NCBI GenBank assembly: GCA_900557195.1
Contig: USRT01000006.1
Location: forward strand, 1-64,000
Reading direction: 5' to 3'
Length of the DNA: 64,000 nucleotides
DNA from: an uncultured Clostridium sp.
GTDB taxonomy: Bacteria; Bacillota; Clostridia; TANB77; CAG-508
Shown: positions 54,230-61,710 of the stretch, one piece after another
Position numbering within the stretch: position 1 is the first letter of the stretch
Layout of the letters: the number at the start of each line of letters is the position of its first letter
Program-made: the position numbers and the translations under genes
Notes under the pieces: generated by a model
Database searches by the model: none
Told to the model about the DNA's origin: nothing
The model's input: the letters and a program-made list of their open reading frames with translations, nothing else

Positions 54230-54634
54230 ATGATGAAAATAATAGATAAGATAGCATTTATATATTTAAAAGATGGAAAGATATTAAGTACATTATCAAA
54301 AGGGAAAGATACATACTATATTCCAGGAGGTAAAAGAGAAGGAAAAGAAACAGATGAAGAAACATTAATAAGAGAATGTAAAGAAGAATTAACTATTGAT
54401 ATAATAAAAGATACCATAAAATATTATGGTACATTTGAGGCTCAAGCACATGGAAAAGCAGAAGGAGTATTAGTAAGAATGACATGTTATATGGCGGGTT
54501 TTGAAGGAACAGTTCAACCAAGTTCAGAGATTCAAGAGATTAAATGGCTAAACTATAATGATTTAGATAAAATATCTCCTGTAGATAAATTAATATTTAA
54601 AGATTTATATGAAAAAGGATTAATTACAAAATAA
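54230..54634 (+). CDS. NUDIX hydrolase
   Basis: 134 residues from 54230 (two adjacent ATGs, 54230 and 54233; RBS GGGAGG). The NUDIX box at about residues 33-55: GGKREGKET, then LIRECKEELTIDI, keeps RExxEE but lacks the usual Gly after the Glu pair. AFEAQAHGKAEG follows. Substrate unknown. Close to the HAD gene, so possibly cotranscribed. Confidence 0.83.
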   Translation: MMKIIDKIAFIYLKDGKILSTLSKGKDTYYIPGGKREGKETDEETLIRECKEELTIDIIKDTIKYYGTFEAQAHGKAEGVLVRMTCYMAGFEGTVQPSSEIQEIKWLNYNDLDKISPVDKLIFKDLYEKGLITK

Positions 54635-54662
54635 AAAATAAAATAGTAAAGGAAAATAAAAA

Positions 54663-55334
54663 ATGAAAATATTTAAAAGAATAATCATAATATTTATTAT
54701 AATTTTTATGATAATAGCAATATCAATATTTGGATTTTTCGTATATCAAAAAAATAAAACTGTATACACTGCAAAAGACTTTGGAATAAAAACAATTATT
54801 AGTAAAACAGATTATGATAATGATGGAGTAGATGATTATACAGATATATTACAGGGTGCAAAAATTGAAGCAAATAATAAACCAATATATAAAAGTGAAT
54901 ATTATGCAGGAGGATATCCATCAGATGAAGAAGGTGTATGTACAGATGTTATATGGAGAGCGTTAAAAAACGCAGGATATTCATTAAAAGATATGGTAGA
55001 TGAAGACATAAAAAACAATACATCAAAATATTCAAGGGTAAATGGCACTCCTGATCCTAATATTGATTTTAGAAGAGTACCAAATTTAAAAGTATATTTT
55101 GAAAGAAATCAGTTAAGTTTAACAACAGATTTAAGCAAAATAGAAGAATGGCAACCAGGAGATATTGTAATATTTGGAACTAGCCATATTGGAATTATAT
55201 CAGATAAAAGAAATAAAAATGGAATACCATATTTAATACATAATGCAGGACAACCATTAAGAGAAGAAGATGCTTTAGAATTAAATAATATCTATGAACC
55301 AATAACAGGTCATTATAGAATGAAAGAAATTTAA
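54663..55334 (+). CDS. DUF1287 (NlpC/P60-like) protein
   Basis: 223 residues. An N-terminal membrane anchor (IIIIFIIIFMIIAISIFGFF, about 7-26) places the rest outside. DYDNDGVDDYTDILQGAKIE (about 49-68), GVCTDVIWRALKNAGY (about 94-109, with the Cys) and GDIVIFGTSHIGIISDKRN (about 165-183, with the His) are the DUF1287 pattern, related to NlpC/P60 cysteine peptidases. Likely acts on cell wall or a surface substrate. RBS AAAGGAAA precedes the ATG. Confidence 0.85.
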   Translation: MKIFKRIIIIFIIIFMIIAISIFGFFVYQKNKTVYTAKDFGIKTIISKTDYDNDGVDDYTDILQGAKIEANNKPIYKSEYYAGGYPSDEEGVCTDVIWRALKNAGYSLKDMVDEDIKNNTSKYSRVNGTPDPNIDFRRVPNLKVYFERNQLSLTTDLSKIEEWQPGDIVIFGTSHIGIISDKRNKNGIPYLIHNAGQPLREEDALELNNIYEPITGHYRMKEI

Positions 55335-55367
55335 ATGCATTGATTTATAAAAAGGAAGTTTAATTTT

Positions 55368-56411
55368 ATGCAGGAAAAACTAAATGAAGAACAATATTTA
55401 TTAAAAATATATCAAATGATAAATAAAGAACATCCAATACCAAAAAGTGAAGAAGAAAAGAATATAGCAATTAAGTGTGTTAAACAAAAATATCCTCAAA
55501 TTTTAATATTATATAAACAATATAAAAATAATCCTATAGGAGTATCACTTTTTGAATTACAAGAATATGTAGATTTAAGAAAAATGGAATTTTTTTATAT
55601 AAATAGAAATGTTCCAACAGGTGATTGTGTAGATTCATGGATTGGATTAAGCGATTTAAAAGAATATATGTTAAAAAGACTTGTTTCATATAGAGTTATG
55701 GGAAAAGGCGATGTTAATAAGATATTATCGAATAGTAGGATTTTACCCGAAATTATTAATAGAGTTGGATTACAATCTGCAAAATATTATATAACAACAT
55801 TTTATGAACAAGATCAGGGAGAAGAAGATGAATTTTTAATAACACCATCATTTTTGGAGCAAGGTGATGAATTAGTTCATCTAAAAGATATTTGTGGAAG
55901 TGAACTTGAAATACCAGTAATAGAGAAAAAAATACAAGAATATTTAAGGTTAAGACACTTTTCAAAAGAACAGATTGAAACTCTAAGAAAAGAATTTATA
56001 AAGCAAGTATTTATGAGTAAGTTTTTGGCAAATAAAGATGAAAACAATGGAAATACATCAATTATTATTAGCCAAGATAATGGGATGAGAAATATAAAAA
56101 TGGCACCAATGTATGATTTTGATTTTACCTGTGGAAGTGAAAGAATACATGGCTGTAATATTGAAAGAACAATAGGTGATAAAAAAGATTTAGAAAGTCT
56201 TGCTAGCCATTACAAAAAGGAAGAATGGTTTTTAAAATGGGTAAAAGAAAAAGTTCTTACTTTGCATATTAATGATATTCATTTTGAAAAAAATAATAAT
56301 AAACCTGATATAAGCAAAGAAACATTAGCCCAATATGTTAGGTTTTTAGATACACAAAAAAGAAGAATAGAGTTAGCACTAGAAAATTCTAATACATTGG
56401 AGGAAATATAG
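55368..56411 (+). CDS. HipA-like kinase, possible split-HipA C-lobe
   Basis: 347 residues, soluble. Residues about 215-255 contain KEFIKQVFMSKFLANKDENN (catalytic-loop like, D-x-N-N-G-N) and MAPMYDFDFTCGSE (metal-binding Asp), corresponding to DRHxxN and xIYD in HipA-type kinases, though with Asp-Glu-Asn where HipA has Asp-Arg-His. The first 150 residues are unlike HipA. It overlaps by one base a 113-residue protein that resembles the N-terminal HipA subdomain. Kinase activity is inferred only. RBS AAAAGGAAG. Confidence 0.5.
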   Translation: MQEKLNEEQYLLKIYQMINKEHPIPKSEEEKNIAIKCVKQKYPQILILYKQYKNNPIGVSLFELQEYVDLRKMEFFYINRNVPTGDCVDSWIGLSDLKEYMLKRLVSYRVMGKGDVNKILSNSRILPEIINRVGLQSAKYYITTFYEQDQGEEDEFLITPSFLEQGDELVHLKDICGSELEIPVIEKKIQEYLRLRHFSKEQIETLRKEFIKQVFMSKFLANKDENNGNTSIIISQDNGMRNIKMAPMYDFDFTCGSERIHGCNIERTIGDKKDLESLASHYKKEEWFLKWVKEKVLTLHINDIHFEKNNNKPDISKETLAQYVRFLDTQKRRIELALENSNTLEEI

Positions 56412-56752
56412 TGATTTTAAATTTATATTGGAAAGACATAGAAAACAATGCATATTGCATTGCAAAGTTAGAAAAAAATGAAGAAAAATATATATTAACA
56501 ATTAATGAAGTTGAACTAAAAAAGGCAATAATAAAAGGATGTATGGGAATAGGAAGTTTTAATTTCTTAAAGTCTAAATATGAATCAAAAGAGCTATTTT
56601 CTTTTTTTAAAAATAGAATACCAAATGAAAATAATCCTAGAATATTAAATATATTAAAAGAATATGGACTAGAAGAATATGATGAAATGAAACTTTTAAA
56701 AGTAACAAAAGGAAAGATTCAAACAGATAGATATTACTTGATGGAAGAATAG
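56411..56752 (+). CDS. Small HipA-N-like protein overlapping the kinase gene
   Basis: 113 residues, GTG start overlapping the previous stop by one base. ELFSFFKNRIPNENNPRIL (about 68-86) and KEYGLEEYDEMKLLKVTKGK (about 89-108) recall the end of HipA N-terminal subdomain 1, which in HipBST systems is a separate protein (HipS). The order here is kinase first. Similarity is by pattern only. It may instead be an unrelated small partner. Confidence 0.45.
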   Translation: MILNLYWKDIENNAYCIAKLEKNEEKYILTINEVELKKAIIKGCMGIGSFNFLKSKYESKELFSFFKNRIPNENNPRILNILKEYGLEEYDEMKLLKVTKGKIQTDRYYLMEE

Positions 56753-56810
56753 TAGTATAGTATTATTTAAGATATAATATAAATAAAAGACTATAAAGGA
56801 GTGGATTAGA

Positions 56811-57353
56811 GTGGGAAAGGTATTAAGAATAAGAGAAGTTGGAGATCCAATTTTATCAATTAAATGTGAAGAGGTAAATATAAAAAATATAAATCAAGAA
56901 ATATTAGAAGAAATTGAGGATTTAAAAGAAACATTAAATTTTACAGAAGGGTTTGGAATTGCAGCTCCACAAGCAGGGATAAATAAGCGAATTGTTATTA
57001 TAAAGATAAATAAAGAGAAATGTACATATAAGGATTGTGAAGAAGTACCAACTACAGTAATGATAAATCCAATATGGAGAAAAATGTCAGAAGAAACATA
57101 TATAGAATATGAAGGATGTTTAAGTGTTCCTACAATAAGAGGAAAAGTAAAAAGATATAATCATATAGAAGTAACATATTATAATGAGAAAGGAGAAAAA
57201 ATAGTAAAGCAAGTAAAAGGTTTTACAGCAAGGGATATACAACATGAGTGTGATCATTTAGATGGAATTGTATTTTTAGAAAAAGTAGTAGCTCCAAATG
57301 GATTTGCAACAAAAGAAATGATAAATAAATTTAAACTAAGAGAAGAAGTATAA
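56811..57353 (+). CDS. def: Peptide deformylase
   Basis: 180 residues. All three motifs are present: GFGIAAPQAG (about 45-54), EGCLSVP (about 104-110, with the metal-binding Cys) and QHECDHLDG (about 144-152, HExxH). It removes the formyl group from nascent proteins in the cytosol. GTG start at 56811 behind AAAGGAG. It stands apart from fmt, so it may be an extra copy of the enzyme. It follows the HipA-like pair by 58 bases. Confidence 0.93.
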   Translation: MGKVLRIREVGDPILSIKCEEVNIKNINQEILEEIEDLKETLNFTEGFGIAAPQAGINKRIVIIKINKEKCTYKDCEEVPTTVMINPIWRKMSEETYIEYEGCLSVPTIRGKVKRYNHIEVTYYNEKGEKIVKQVKGFTARDIQHECDHLDGIVFLEKVVAPNGFATKEMINKFKLREEV

Positions 57354-57405
57354 AACTGTATATTGTTATATAATAGTTAAAATAAGTTGATTGGGAGGAC
57401 ACAAG

Positions 57406-57888
57406 ATGGAAAAGCCAATAAGAAATGCAGTAAGATGTTATGTAATAAAAGACAATAAAGTTGTTGCTATAAAATATAAAAAGGGAAGTAAAAAAGAAGG
57501 ATATTATGATATACCAGGAGGAAAAATTGAAGAAGGAGAAAATCCAAAACAAACAGCTATTAGAGAAATGAAAGAAGAAACTGGAATGAGTATTAAAGAT
57601 CTAAGACATAAGGGAAATATGATAATTGAGTATCCTGACAGAAAATATATATTTGATGTTCTTATTACAAATGAATTCGAAGGAGAACCACAAGAATTCA
57701 AAGAAAATACAGCACAATGGATTGAGATAGACAAGCTATTAAAAGAAGATAAGCTATTATCTTGCATAATGATTTTAAACCGTTTTTTTATAAAGGGATT
57801 GTTAGACGATAATAAAGAGTTTGATATGTATAGTGTTGTAGATGAACAGGAAAATGTTTTAGACATAAATTATACTATAAAAAAGTAG
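57406..57888 (+). CDS. NUDIX hydrolase
   Basis: 160 residues from 57406; GGGAGG upstream rules out the TTG at 57391. The NUDIX box is complete at about residues 40-62: GGKIEEGEN, then AIREMKEETGMSI. EYPDRKYIFDVLITNEFEG follows as the typical core strands. It ends 11 bases before the deaminase ATG, so the two are probably cotranscribed. Confidence 0.87.
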   Translation: MEKPIRNAVRCYVIKDNKVVAIKYKKGSKKEGYYDIPGGKIEEGENPKQTAIREMKEETGMSIKDLRHKGNMIIEYPDRKYIFDVLITNEFEGEPQEFKENTAQWIEIDKLLKEDKLLSCIMILNRFFIKGLLDDNKEFDMYSVVDEQENVLDINYTIKK

Positions 57889-57899
57889 GGAGAAAGACT

Positions 57900-58352
57900 A
57901 TGATTAATAAGGTATTACAAGAAAATTTAATGAGAGTAGTAATGGAAGAAGTAGAAATTGCAATAAAAGAAGGAAATTCTCCATTTGCAGCAATATTAAT
58001 TAATAAAAACGGAGAAATAATTGGAAAAGCTCATAATACAGCCAAAACTGAAAATAATCCAATATTGCATGCAGAAATAAATCTTATAACAAATGTATGT
58101 AAAAAATTAAATACTAGAGATTTATCAGAATATTGTTTAATATCAAATGCTTGGAGTTGTAGTATGTGTATGTCTGCTAGTATAAAAGCAAAAATAAGTA
58201 ACTTTATTTTTGGAGCACCAAGTGAAAATGACATGAATCCAAATATTACAGTTTTTGATATAAAGGAAAAAACAAATGGAGATATTAATATTGTTACAGG
58301 AGTTTTGGAAGAAGAATGTAGAAAACAAATTGAGAGAGCAAGAAAATCATAA
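57900..58352 (+). CDS. Cytidine/deoxycytidylate deaminase-family protein
   Basis: 150 residues. PILHAEINLI (about 59-68) has the HAE zinc/proton-shuttle motif and NAWSCSMCMSASIKA (about 83-97) the Cys-x-x-Cys, where the usual Pro before the first Cys is Ser. FAAILINKNGEIIG is the first strand. The size fits a guanine/tRNA-adenosine-type or other nucleobase deaminase; substrate not determined. A NUDIX remnant follows. Confidence 0.85.
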   Translation: MINKVLQENLMRVVMEEVEIAIKEGNSPFAAILINKNGEIIGKAHNTAKTENNPILHAEINLITNVCKKLNTRDLSEYCLISNAWSCSMCMSASIKAKISNFIFGAPSENDMNPNITVFDIKEKTNGDINIVTGVLEEECRKQIERARKS

Positions 58353-58355
58353 ATT

Positions 58356-58577
58356 AAAATTCACAAGTTTTTAGATAATCAATTTTATGATGTATATTTA
58401 ATTGAAATGGATTTAGATATTAATAAACTAAACTTACAAAAGGAAGAGGTAAGCAAAGTAAAAAATATATATTATAAAGAATTTGAGCAAATGATAAAAA
58501 GTGGAAATAAGGATATTGTAAACCATCCTGAAGAATGGAATAAATTATTTGAAATATTACATAAAAGATATGATTAA
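58356..58577 (+). pseudogene. C-terminal NUDIX-hydrolase fragment
   Basis: About 73 codons without a start codon encode KIHKFLDNQFYDVYLIEMD and NHPEEWNKLFEILHKRY, which resemble the C-terminal part of IPP-isomerase/YfcD-like NUDIX proteins. The NUDIX box is gone. No CGG. A true truncated remnant. The 22 bases to the next ATG carry the RBS of the Qng1-like gene. Confidence 0.5.
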
Positions 58578-58599
58578 AATAATTAAGGAGAAAATCTAT

Positions 58600-59533
58600 A
58601 TGTTAGATAAAATAACAAAAAGTTGCAGATATGTAGCCAATAATTCTAAATATGTTAAAATAAATGAAGACAAGCTAACAGAATTTATAAGTACAATGAA
58701 AGACCTAAAAACAGTTCATTGGTTAAATTATGTTCCATATAATATATTAGATTTACCAGTAGAAACAATAATAAATTTTTTATTAATATATGATTCAATT
58801 AATTTTTCTTTTTGGGGAAATCCAAGATGGACAATTGATACAGAAAAAGGAAAAGAAGATGGTTCAATTGCACTTTTATATGCCATGCTTAAATATGTAA
58901 AGGAAAATAATAGTACAGATTTTTCGAAAATGACAAAAGAAGAATTTGCTAAAATTTTAAAAGGAAATGTAGAAATTCCATTATTAGAAGAAAGATATAA
59001 AATAGTAAAAAATATTAGTGAAACTGTAAATAGAAAAATGAATGGAAATTTTTATGAATATATAAAAGACATTACTAGTGATGTAGAATTATTTAATATA
59101 ATAATTAAAAACTTTCCAAGTTTAAAAGATGAAAGAAAATATAAAGAGGAAACAATATATCTTTATAAATTGGGGCAATTATTAGTATCTGATATTTTAC
59201 ACATAAGAGAAACAAAAGAAAATATAAAGCCTAATTATTCACATTTGGTGCGGATGTAGTGATTATAAAATACCACAGGTAATGAGAGCATTTGGAATAT
59301 TAGAATATAATGATGAATTGTCAAATATTGTAGATAATAAGCAAGAAATACAAGAAAATCTAGAATACGAAGTAGAAATAAGAGCTAATATGATTGTAGT
59401 AATTGATATAATCAATCAAAAATTAGATAATAAAATCTCTAAAATTACAATTAATGATTATATATATTCACAAGCAAAAAATAAAAATATACAATTAAAA
59501 CCATATCATTTAACAAGAACTACAAATTATTAA
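58600..59533 (+). CDS. DUF2419 / Qng1-like queuosine-nucleotide hydrolase, read through a CGG +1 site
   Basis: 310 residues when the frame moves +1 at CGG 59251; otherwise it ends two codons later. Start 58600 has AAGGAG 9 bases upstream. NFSFWGNPRWTIDTEKG (about 68-84) and, after the site, GCSDYKIPQVMRAFGILEYN match the conserved blocks of the DUF2419 (queuosine salvage) family, whose Qng1 members release queuine from queuosine-5'-phosphate. Length is close to the family norm of about 310-340. The organism would then salvage queuine; no tgt or queuosine synthesis gene is in the window. Confidence 0.8.
59251..59254 (+). other. CGG +1 recoding site in Qng1-like gene
   Basis: Zero-frame GTG CGG ATG is followed at once by TAG. 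Skipping C gives GTG GGA TGT and restores the conserved DYKIPQ block for the last 92 residues. Confidence 0.8.
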
Positions 59534-59609
59534 TTGTTCAAAATGAAACAAGATAAATTTTATGCATATTTGAATATAAAAATAGAAAAAGGGAGGCAAC
59601 TTAAATAAA

Positions 59610-60089
59610 ATGGAATATAAAACAAATGTTATGCGTATTTTAGATAAATTAAAAATAAATTATAATACATATAATTATTTAAATACAAATGCAGTATCTG
59701 GAGTAGAAGTAGCAAAGGCATTAAATCAAGATGAAAAACGTGTATTTAAAACTTTGGTTACAGCCTCTAAAAGTCACAAATATTATGTATTTATGATACC
59801 AGTTGCTGAAGAATTAGATCTAAAAAAATGTGCTGCTTCAGTTAACGAAAAAAGCATAGAGATGATTCCAAGTAAAGAGCTACTTCCACTAACTGGATAT
59901 ATACATGGAGGGTGTTCACCTATAGGAATGAAAAAACAATTTACAACAATTGTTCATGAAACAGCAACTTTATATCCGACAATTATTTTTAGTGCAGGAA
60001 AGATAGGCTATCAAGTGGAAATGAATATTGATGATTTAAATAAAGCAATAAAGATAAGTTTAGCAAATATTATTGTAAGTGAAGAATAG
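59610..60089 (+). CDS. ybaK: YbaK/EbsC-type Cys-tRNA(Pro) deacylase
   Basis: 159 residues, the usual length. VFKTLVTASKSHKYYVFMIP (about 45-64, with the Lys of the active site), KKCAASVNEKSIEMI and GYIHGGCSPIGMKKQF (about 96-111) with GAKxxY-like substrate contacts are the family hallmarks. It edits mischarged Cys-tRNA(Pro) in the cytosol. RBS GGGAGG lies about 14 bases before the ATG, rather far. The gene is followed by a hairpin repeat that may end its transcript. Confidence 0.9.
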   Translation: MEYKTNVMRILDKLKINYNTYNYLNTNAVSGVEVAKALNQDEKRVFKTLVTASKSHKYYVFMIPVAEELDLKKCAASVNEKSIEMIPSKELLPLTGYIHGGCSPIGMKKQFTTIVHETATLYPTIIFSAGKIGYQVEMNIDDLNKAIKISLANIIVSEE

Positions 60090-60099
60090 ATAATAAGTG

Positions 60100-60158
60100 A
60101 ACAAAAGTGGACAAAGGGACGGTTCTCTTGTCCAACCGTCCTTTTGTCCACTTTTGTT
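60100..60158. repeat. GGACAA-type hairpin repeat, copy 3
   Basis: 60100-60124 and 60134-60158 are 25-base arms with a single G-U pair around a 9-base loop (CTCTTGTCC). The core GGACAAAGGGACGGTTCTC is the same as in copy 1 at 25929. It lies between convergent YbaK and TetR genes. Confidence 0.75.
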
Positions 60159-60165
60159 AGAAAAA

Positions 60166-60774
60166 TTAAGAAAATGATATTAAATCCATAATCATTTTTA
60201 TAACTAAATCAACCATGACATTATAATCCATACTATCATGTTTATGGTAAACTATTTCATGACACAAATTGTCAATTAGACCAATAGCAATATGAACTTT
60301 TTCAGCTAAATTTGTAACCTTAAATCCATTTGCAATTAATAAATCTACAATTGTATTTGTCATTTCTATTTCATGTTCATGAAAAAAATTTGCAATTTCT
60401 TTATCTGAATGAGTCATAGCAGTTATTTCCTCATGAGCAGATTGAGATAATTTATGATTTTCGATAAAAGTATCAATCATTTGACGTAAAGTTTTATCTA
60501 GATTATTTTTATTAAATTTTCTTTGTGATATATTTAGCATAGGATAAAATATATCATTTGCATATATTTTTATTCCTTCAATTAGTATATCATGTTTATC
60601 TTTAAAATAATTATAAACAATACCAGTAGATACTCCTGCAGCTTTTGCAATTTCAGCAGTATTTGTATTATAATATCCTTTTTTACATATAAGTTTAAAA
60701 CCAGCTTGTATAATTTTTTGTTTTTTTTCTATAGAACGTTTTTGGATAGGTTCTCTTATATCATTTTCGCTCAT
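60166..60774 (-). CDS. TetR-family regulator
   Basis: 202 residues from 60774 (AAGGAGG upstream on the minus strand; the longer frame to 60846 lacks an RBS). IIQAGFKLICKKGYYNTNTA (about 20-39) and KAAGVSTGIVYNYFKDKHDI (about 44-63) form the TetR helix-turn-helix. The remaining 140 residues are the helical ligand domain. It is divergent from the ABC ATPase gene at 60948, and a palindrome covering both promoters is its likely operator, so it probably represses both genes until a ligand binds. Confidence 0.88.
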   Translation of the reverse strand: MSENDIREPIQKRSIEKKQKIIQAGFKLICKKGYYNTNTAEIAKAAGVSTGIVYNYFKDKHDILIEGIKIYANDIFYPMLNISQRKFNKNNLDKTLRQMIDTFIENHKLSQSAHEEITAMTHSDKEIANFFHEHEIEMTNTIVDLLIANGFKVTNLAEKVHIAIGLIDNLCHEIVYHKHDSMDYNVMVDLVIKMIMDLISFS

Positions 60775-60817
60775 ATATATGTAAATCCTCCTTACAGAAA
60801 TGTGAATATTATCTATA

Positions 60818-60903
60818 ATTATAACGAGTTTTGAAAACAAAGTCAATAAAATATGAAAAAAGTTTCATATTCTATTGACTTTTTAATCTTATATGAATAT
60901 AAT
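60818..60903. promoter_or_regulatory. Divergent promoters with TetR operator
   Basis: Plus strand: TTGACT (60875-60880), 17 bases, TATAAT (60898-60903). Minus strand: TTGACT (60846-60841), 17 bases, TATAAT (60823-60818). Between and over the two -35 boxes lies a palindrome, 60843-60878 (TCAATA..ATATGAAA and TTTCATAT..TATTGA). A regulator bound there would block both. Confidence 0.8.
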
Positions 60904-60947
60904 ATTGTAAGATAAAATATGAAATAAATTTCAGATAAGGAGAAGTT

Positions 60948-61660
60948 ATGGAAAAAATAGTAGAGTTAAAGAATGTAAGTAAAATTTATAAAACAGGAGA
61001 AAAGGAATTTAAAGCACTAGAGAATATTGATTTATCAATAAATAAAGGAGAATTAGTCGTAATTCTTGGCCCATCTGGAGCAGGAAAATCAACTTTGTTA
61101 AATTTAATAGGGGGAATGGATAGTCCAACTAATGGAAAATTAATAATTGATGGAGAAGACATTTCCAAATATTCAGAAGAGAAATTAAGTGAATATAGAG
61201 CAGAAAACATAGGTTTTATATTTCAATTTTATAATATATTACCAACACTTACAGTACTAGAAAATGTAGACATTGTAAAAGATATTGTAAAAAATCATTT
61301 AGATAGTAAAGAGGCAATAAGAGATGTTCGGATTAATTGAACATATTAACAAATTTCCAAATCAGCTTTCAGGAGGAGAGCAACAAAGAGTGTCAATTGC
61401 AAGAGCTATAGCTAAAAATCCAAAATTATTATTATGTGATGAACCTACTCGGAGCATTAGATTCAGAAACAGGTACTCAAGTATTAAAATTATTAAAAAA
61501 GCAATGTGATAGAAATAATGGAGCAAACACAGTAATTATTGTTACACATAACGCTTTATTTGCAGATATAGCAGATACAGTAATAAGAGTAAAAAATGGA
61601 AAAATAGAAAGTGTAATTTCTAATGATAAGCCTAAAAAGATTGATGAAGTAAAATGGTAA
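60948..61660 (+). CDS. LolD/MacB-type ABC ATPase, read through two CGG +1 sites
   Basis: 236 residues, exactly the family length, when the frame moves +1 at both CGG 61329 and CGG 61450. Without them translation ends at residue 130 and no signature or Walker B is made. Walker A ILGPSGAGKSTLLN (about 36-49), signature LSGGEQQRVS (after the first site, about 138-147), Walker B and D-loop LLLCDEPTGALDSETG (the Gly at the second site) and switch IVTHNA. Partner of the FtsX permease that follows 50 bases later. Under TetR control. Confidence 0.88.
61329..61332 (+). other. CGG +1 recoding site 1 in LolD/MacB-type ATPase
   Basis: Zero-frame GTT CGG ATT ends at TGA two codons later. Skipping C gives GTT GGA TTA, reading VGLIEHINKFPNQLSGGEQQ, the expected sequence before the signature. 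Confidence 0.82.
61450..61453 (+). other. CGG +1 recoding site 2 in LolD/MacB-type ATPase
   Basis: In the frame set by the first shift, ACT CGG AGC would end in a stop 19 codons on. Skipping C gives ACT GGA GCA and restores DEPTGALDSETG, an invariant motif. The same gene therefore needs two shifts of the same kind. Confidence 0.83.
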
Positions 61661-61710
61661 AGTTTAACAATATAATAGACATTAAAAATGTATAAGAAAG
61701 GGATAATATA

